Below, piece by piece: positions 60,141 to 64,000 of a stretch of 64,000 bases of DNA. Location: the NCBI GenBank assembly GCA_016707705.1, contig JADJHD010000029.1:1-64000 (forward strand), given 5' to 3'. Source of the stretch: Bacteroidales bacterium. GTDB taxonomy: Bacteria; Bacteroidota; Bacteroidia; Bacteroidales; UBA4417. The notes under the pieces were generated by a model. That model was given only the letters and a program-made list of their open reading frames with translations, was not told where the DNA came from and did not search any database. Each line of letters begins with the position of its first letter. Positions within the stretch are counted from its first letter, which is position 1. Both the position numbers and the translations under genes were made by a program.

Positions 60141-61577
60141 CTAAAAATAGAGGTCCCGCTGTCCGGCCCTGATGTATTCAATCCTTCGCCTGATCTCCGG
60201 TACATTTACCTTTTCATGGGATTTCTCAAGTTCAACAAGGTTGGTTTCAATAACCTCATACCCCTTTAGTTTGGTAGCTTCCGGAGCATAATCCTCAAGA
60301 TATTCGGCAAGGGTAAGAATAGCATTGGGAGAGCAATACCTTTTTATGAACCCTGGAACTGAAAATTCCATGAAATGCTCACCGGTACGGCCGAGTCTGT
60401 AACAGGCTGTGCAGAAGGAAGGCAAATAACCATCCCTGAGCAGCTCATCAATAATTTCGTTCAGTGAGCGGGAGTCGTTTACATGGAACTGCTCACGGTT
60501 AAGGTCCTGCTTTTCATTCAGACTTTCAGCATAGCTGCCGATCTCAAGTTTGGTTCCGCCATCAATCTGGGAAACCCCAAATCTCATCACTTCGGACCTG
60601 ACTGCGGGATTCTCCCTGGCTGTCAAAATCAGTCCGGTATAGGGAACTGCCAGCCTGAGAATAGCTACCAGCTTGGTAAACTCCTCATCAGAAACCCGGT
60701 ATTTTCCATCAAAATTAATTGCAGAGGCTTCCTGAATCCTTGGGAATGAAATAGTATGCGGACCAACATTATAGCAGGCTTCCAGATGATTGGTATGCCT
60801 GACAAGTCCCATTACCTCAAAGCGCCAGTCGTATAGTCCGAACAGGGCTCCAATCCCAACATCATCAATACCTGCCTCCTGTGCCCTGTCGAGGGAGGTG
60901 AGGCGGTACTCGAAATTGCGTTTCATTCCACCCAGATGGTAATGCTTGTAGGCCTCAGGATTATAGGTTTCCTGAAATACCTGGTATGTACCTATGTTAG
61001 CTTCCTTCACAATCCGGAATCCTTCAATATCAAGTGGTGCAGCATTGATGTTCACCCTTCTGATTTCACCATTTCCCTTCTTAACCTGGTAAACAATTTT
61101 AGCTGTATGGGCAATGTATTCCGGTGAATAATCCGGATGCTCGCCGTAAACGAGAATCAGCCTTTTTTGTCCATTGTCTTCCAGAGCTTCTACCTCCGAA
61201 ATAAGTGCCTTATCATCAAGGGTCTGCCTGACAGCCTCCTTATTAGAAGCTTTGAAACCACAATAAGAGCAATTATTTGTGCATTTATTGCCAATGTATA
61301 GAGGCGCAAACAGCACTATCCTATTGCCATAAACCTGTTCCTTAAGCATACGGGCACCCTGTTTGATCTCTTCAACGAGCTCAGGATCAGTAGCATTAAT
61401 CAGTATGGCAGTTTCTCTGAGGGTAAGCCTCTTTTTATCCAGTGATTTAGAAATCACTTCACGAACAGAAGCAGCATCCGACTGAGTGCTTCCGAGTATA
61501 TCCCAGATTTCTTCCGCATCAATAAACGGCTTCATTCTCTGGTCCGGAATCCGGCATTTTTCAGGAGTAAAAATCAT
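60141..61577 (-). CDS. hydG: [FeFe]-hydrogenase maturation radical SAM enzyme HydG
   Basis: Radical SAM tyrosine lyase that makes the CO and CN ligands for the [FeFe]-hydrogenase H-cluster. The N-terminal CTNNCSYC gives C99, C103 and C106 (CX3CX2C) for the SAM cluster. The C-terminal CTACYR ... KRYCSP is a CX2CX22C motif, which binds the second cluster and separates HydG from ThiH. GEHPDYSPEYI, RVNINAAPLDIEGF and GIGALFGLYDW match HydG. The ATG at 61577 is used; a GTG one codon upstream is possible. A -7 box lies 32 bases before it. No hydE, hydF or hydrogenase gene is in the window. Confidence 0.9.
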   Translation of the reverse strand: MIFTPEKCRIPDQRMKPFIDAEEIWDILGSTQSDAASVREVISKSLDKKRLTLRETAILINATDPELVEEIKQGARMLKEQVYGNRIVLFAPLYIGNKCTNNCSYCGFKASNKEAVRQTLDDKALISEVEALEDNGQKRLILVYGEHPDYSPEYIAHTAKIVYQVKKGNGEIRRVNINAAPLDIEGFRIVKEANIGTYQVFQETYNPEAYKHYHLGGMKRNFEYRLTSLDRAQEAGIDDVGIGALFGLYDWRFEVMGLVRHTNHLEACYNVGPHTISFPRIQEASAINFDGKYRVSDEEFTKLVAILRLAVPYTGLILTARENPAVRSEVMRFGVSQIDGGTKLEIGSYAESLNEKQDLNREQFHVNDSRSLNEIIDELLRDGYLPSFCTACYRLGRTGEHFMEFSVPGFIKRYCSPNAILTLAEYLEDYAPEATKLKGYEVIETNLVELEKSHEKVNVPEIRRRIEYIRAGQRDLYF

Positions 61578-61608
61578 CACAATCCCTTTAATAGTGTAAT
61601 CTATCTTG

Positions 61609-61616
61609 CAAATTTA
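61609..61616 (-). promoter_or_regulatory. Candidate -7 box for hydG
   Basis: Plus-strand caaattta reads TAAATTTG on the minus strand. It lies 32 bases before the hydG ATG at 61577. Confidence 0.5.
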
Positions 61617-61991
61617 CATATATGGATTGTAATTTCGGCATTAGACTACTTAATTTTTGTGAATTTATTAACAATAAAAATTATTATTGTATCTATCTAT
61701 TTACTAGGTAATTATATATCCACAAAACGAAGAAACTGTTTAAAGATAATTTGAGGAGGAAAAGAATTCATCCGCCAGCCGGCGGACAGCAGCCAGAAGT
61801 CAGAATGTAAAAATGTTATCATTATTGGGATGATCATTCAGGTTTCTTACCCTGCCAATGAATGAATTCTGATTCCGGCCTCCTATATTTATCTTCCAGC
61901 CAGAAGACGTTTTCTGACTACTGAATCAAAATATCTAACCTGAATTCCGGATTTTGTATTCTGGATTCTGGATTCTTTAATTCCCTTCTCT
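61617..61991. other. Intergenic region with palindrome
   Basis: AT-rich first half, then a palindrome at 61771 and short repeats (ggattctggattc, about 61959-61975). No coding frame or terminator was recognised between the metallo-hydrolase and hydG genes. Confidence 0.5.
61771..61786. repeat. GC-rich palindrome, TCCGCCAGCCGGCGGA
   Basis: TCCGCC-AGCC-GGCGGA is palindromic except one pair and matches the element at 27611 at 15 of 16 bases. The tgatgacaca phrase is absent here. Confidence 0.65.
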
Positions 61992-62774
61992 CTATATCTC
62001 TATTTGCAATCCATCAAAGGCCAGATGCACTCCGGGAGGTAATTTACTTTCTACGATATCATGTTTACCCAAAAAATGGCTGATATGTGTCAGAAATGCT
62101 CTTTCAGGATTCAGTTCTGCAAGGATTTCAAGGGCTTCAGAAAGGGAGAAATGCGACACATGTCTTGAATTTCTAAGAGCGTTCAGCACAATCACCCTGG
62201 AGCCCCTGATTTTATCCAGCTGTTCCGGAGCGATATGATTGGCGTCAGTTATATAGGTCAGATCCTTTATTCTGTAGCCAAACACCTTCATCTCCTGGTG
62301 CAGCACCTCTATAGGAGTAAAATCAACTCCCATGATTTGAAATGGATTATCATCAATCACATGCATATTCAGCTGAGGGGCTCCAAAATATCGTCCGGGT
62401 GCGAAAATATAGGGGAATTGCTCTTTTACAGAGGCCAGTGTTTGAGCTGAACCGAATACATCAATGGTTTTGTTCAGGATAAAATTGAAAGCCCTGATAT
62501 CATCCAATCCCGCAATATGATCGCGATGGGCATGGGTAAAAAGAACCGCATCGATATTATCAACCTGATGCCTGAGCATTTGAATGCGAAAATCAGGACC
62601 ACAGTCAATAACAATATTTACATCTCCTATCGAAAGTAATGCAGAGGTCCGGAATCGCTTATCCCTTTGGTCAAGGCTCTGGCAAACTTCGCAATTGCAG
62701 GCAATTACCGGGACTCCGGTAGAGGTGCCCGTACCGAGAAATGTAAGTTTGATTTTGCCTTTTTTATTGTCCAT
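61992..62774 (-). CDS. MBL-fold metallo-hydrolase, PhnP-like
   Basis: A 260-residue metallo-beta-lactamase-fold protein of the PhnP/RNase-Z-like phosphodiesterase group. LTFLGTGTSTGVPVIACNCEVC starts the fold (two parts: LTFLGTGTSTGVPV, ACNCEVC), where the C-x-C-x-x-C may bind an extra zinc as in PhnP. FTHAHRDHIAGLDDIR is the H-x-H-x-D-H metal motif, LTHISHFLGKHD and VLHQEMKVFGYRI are later motifs. It likely hydrolyses a cyclic or linear phosphodiester. It follows ribF by 8 bases, so it is in the rex-ribF unit. Confidence 0.86.
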   Translation of the reverse strand: MDNKKGKIKLTFLGTGTSTGVPVIACNCEVCQSLDQRDKRFRTSALLSIGDVNIVIDCGPDFRIQMLRHQVDNIDAVLFTHAHRDHIAGLDDIRAFNFILNKTIDVFGSAQTLASVKEQFPYIFAPGRYFGAPQLNMHVIDDNPFQIMGVDFTPIEVLHQEMKVFGYRIKDLTYITDANHIAPEQLDKIRGSRVIVLNALRNSRHVSHFSLSEALEILAELNPERAFLTHISHFLGKHDIVESKLPPGVHLAFDGLQIEI

Positions 62775-62782
62775 GACACGGG

Positions 62783-63723
62783 TTAATAGATCATTTCCTC
62801 CACCAAAATCCTGTCCTTCCTCAATTGATCCTCCAGATTACTTATATCACTGAATATCAATTCATCCCTAACTCTCTTGGCAAAGTATATCGTTACATCC
62901 TTCCCGGCAGTGAAACCTTCTGCGATAAAAGGGAAGAACTCAATTTCCATATCTCCGAACCTTCGGTCATTGCCATATCTGCTGTTCTTGATATTCAGAA
63001 TTCCCTTGGATGAAGCAGTTGAACTCTCTATCCTTACAGCATAAACGCCATCAGGTGGTACCAGCTTGCATTCCTCATCCAGCTGAACCATGAATGTATT
63101 CATATTCTTCTCCTTCAGTTCGGCACTTCCTTCAAGCAATTTGCCCATCATGAAATAGAGATGGTCGAGGTAGGCATTTGCCCTTTGTATTCGTCCATCC
63201 TGAAGGGCTTTTCTGATCAGAGTGGAACTGACGGTTTCGTTGTGCAGGTCCTGTTCCGGAATCTCTTCTACCTCAAAATTGTAGAATTTGCCCAACTCAT
63301 CCAGATACTCAAAATTCCCTTCCCGGTTAAAGCCAAACTGATGGTTGAAGCCAATAACAATTTTCCGGGCATGCAGCTTGTTTACAAGAATATTTCTAAC
63401 GAAATCGATGGAGGTTGTCTGAGAAAATTCCTTTGTGAATGTCAGTATAATCAAATTGTGCAATCCTGCTTTCCTCAGAAGTTCAATCTTTTCCTTCTGC
63501 GAATTGATCAGAAAAAGGTCCCTGCCTGCCGTTTCCGGATACAGAACCTTTCGGGGATGCGGGTTAAATGTAATCAGTACACTTTCTCCCCAATATCCCT
63601 GGCTATCCTGTTTATCCTGTTGATAATAGCTTTGTGTCCGACATGAACACCGTCGAACGACCCTGTGGTAACTACAGGATTGGGGATTTTTACGAGTTCG
63701 TCAAGATCATGGAATACCCTCAT
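62783..63723 (-). CDS. ribF: Bifunctional riboflavin kinase / FMN adenylyltransferase, one-base frameshift
   Basis: RibF makes FMN and FAD from riboflavin. The N-terminal nucleotidyltransferase begins at the ATG at 63723, with TTGSFDGVHVGHKAI as the G-x-F-D-G-V-H-x-G-H motif, but its frame stops after 49 codons (63574). The second frame holds ITFNPHPRK, KIVIGFNHQFGFNREG and the kinase part (SSTLIRKALQDG, GVYAVRI, FFPFIAEGF) to 62783. Adding one C to CCCC at 63588-63591 (plus strand) restores IARDIGGESVLITFNPHP and a normal 313-residue enzyme. It lies 68 bases after rex and 8 before the metallo-hydrolase. Confidence 0.87.
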
Positions 63724-63791
63724 TTCAGGCTTTCTCTTTCAATATCGTTAACAGGGTAATGCACACAATCAATATTATAATTCAAACGAGC

Positions 63792-64000
63792 TTAGACTTT
63801 CTTAACGAAGTAAGCCAGTTTCTCAAGTGAAGTAATCATGTCATACTCTTCCAGGTATACATTGGAAGGCACATTCAGCGGACGAGGGGTAAAATTCAAG
63901 ATTCCCTTGATTCCTGCAAGAATCAGCTGATCGGCTATCTGGGTAGCATCCGCTGCAGGTACGGTAAGCACTGCAATACTGATATTTTCCTTCTGAATAA
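63792..64000 (-). CDS. rex: Redox-sensing transcriptional repressor Rex (5' truncated)
   Basis: Only the C-terminal 68 codons lie in the window; the gene continues past base 64000. The translation includes ISIAVLTVPAADATQIAD, LILAGIKGILNFTPRPLNVP and MITSLEKLAYFVKKV, which match the C-terminal NAD(H)-binding domain of Rex. Rex represses fermentation and hydrogen or respiratory genes and is released when NADH rises. It is the first gene of a likely rex-ribF-metallo-hydrolase unit. hydG lies 2.2 kb further down, so Rex control of hydG is possible but not shown. Confidence 0.82.
   Translation of the reverse strand, partial: IQKENISIAVLTVPAADATQIADQLILAGIKGILNFTPRPLNVPSNVYLEEYDMITSLEKLAYFVKKV

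Noticed and set aside
60141..61577. ThiH (tyrosine lyase of thiamine synthesis)
   Set aside because: The C-terminal CX2CX22C motif and adjacent TM1266 genes identify HydG; no thi gene is nearby.

Overview
This window comes from a member of the Bacteroidota, most likely an anaerobic Bacteroidales-type organism. The evidence is type IX secretion (a PorQ homologue and two proteins with C-terminal T9SS sorting domains), a DUF3276/PUR-alpha-like protein, a long NusB, the nusB...yajC-ybbR-coaE and parA-parB-DUF5683-dapB-lepB gene orders, and repeated promoter -7 boxes of the Bacteroidota form TAnnTTTG with no clear Shine-Dalgarno sites. An [FeFe]-hydrogenase maturation gene (hydG) and a Rex repressor fit fermentative or redox-balanced anaerobic life. 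The sequence looks chromosomal and mostly housekeeping. I found no tRNA, rRNA, insertion sequence, prophage or CRISPR array.

Layout. 1-4.9 kb: the 3' part of a membrane glycosyltransferase, a 2-oxoacid dehydrogenase E2, a DEDDh exonuclease and an FAH-family hydrolase. 4.9-7.3 kb (minus): dciA, recF and ispH. 7.4-12.2 kb: the threonine operon thrA-thrB-thrC. 12.3-16.5 kb (minus): porQ, a GIN-domain lipoprotein and aconitase. 16.6-21.4 kb: a small membrane protein, a TonB-dependent receptor, a TPR protein and a 71-residue protein. 21.7-25.0 kb (minus): a large T9SS-exported protein, followed by a divergent seven-helix AraC-type regulator and a glycosyltransferase. 27.8-33.3 kb: a Tudor-like protein, an F420-reductase-like protein and the minus-strand operon nusB-GNAT-DUF1573-yajC-ybbR-coaE. 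33.6-43.3 kb: DUF3276, parA, parB, DUF5683, dapB, lepB, a DUF4412-like protein, ftsK and lolA, covering chromosome segregation, lysine/cell-wall precursor supply, protein export and lipoprotein transport. 43.3-50.2 kb: a helical-repeat protein and three envelope glycoconjugate genes (LTA-synthase-like sulfatase, GT39-like transferase, methyltransferase-GT2 fusion). 50.2-59.5 kb: a haem-binding lipoprotein, a DEAD helicase, an SDR, a VOC protein, a GreA-like protein, a polyphosphate-polymerase (VTC) protein with a lipoprotein, inorganic pyrophosphatase, a CoA-binding protein and a T9SS type B protein. 59.5-64 kb (minus): hydG with two tandem TM1266-type regulators, then rex-ribF-metallo-hydrolase.

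Two things stand out. First, three otherwise intact genes (ftsK, a CoA-binding protein gene and ribF) each carry one single-base change in a short homopolymer, and restoring that base gives a full-length family member. This is most easily read as sequencing or assembly error. Second, five intergenic islands (about 27.5, 29.2, 44.0, 51.1 and 61.8 kb) share a set of short tandem repeats and GC-rich palindromes of the form TCCGCC-N4-GGCGGA, with the phrase tagaacacNgatgacaca beside two of them. I see no defence island, biosynthetic cluster or clearly novel multi-gene system. The least ordinary gene content is the orphan hydG with twin regulators and the methyltransferase-glycosyltransferase fusion.
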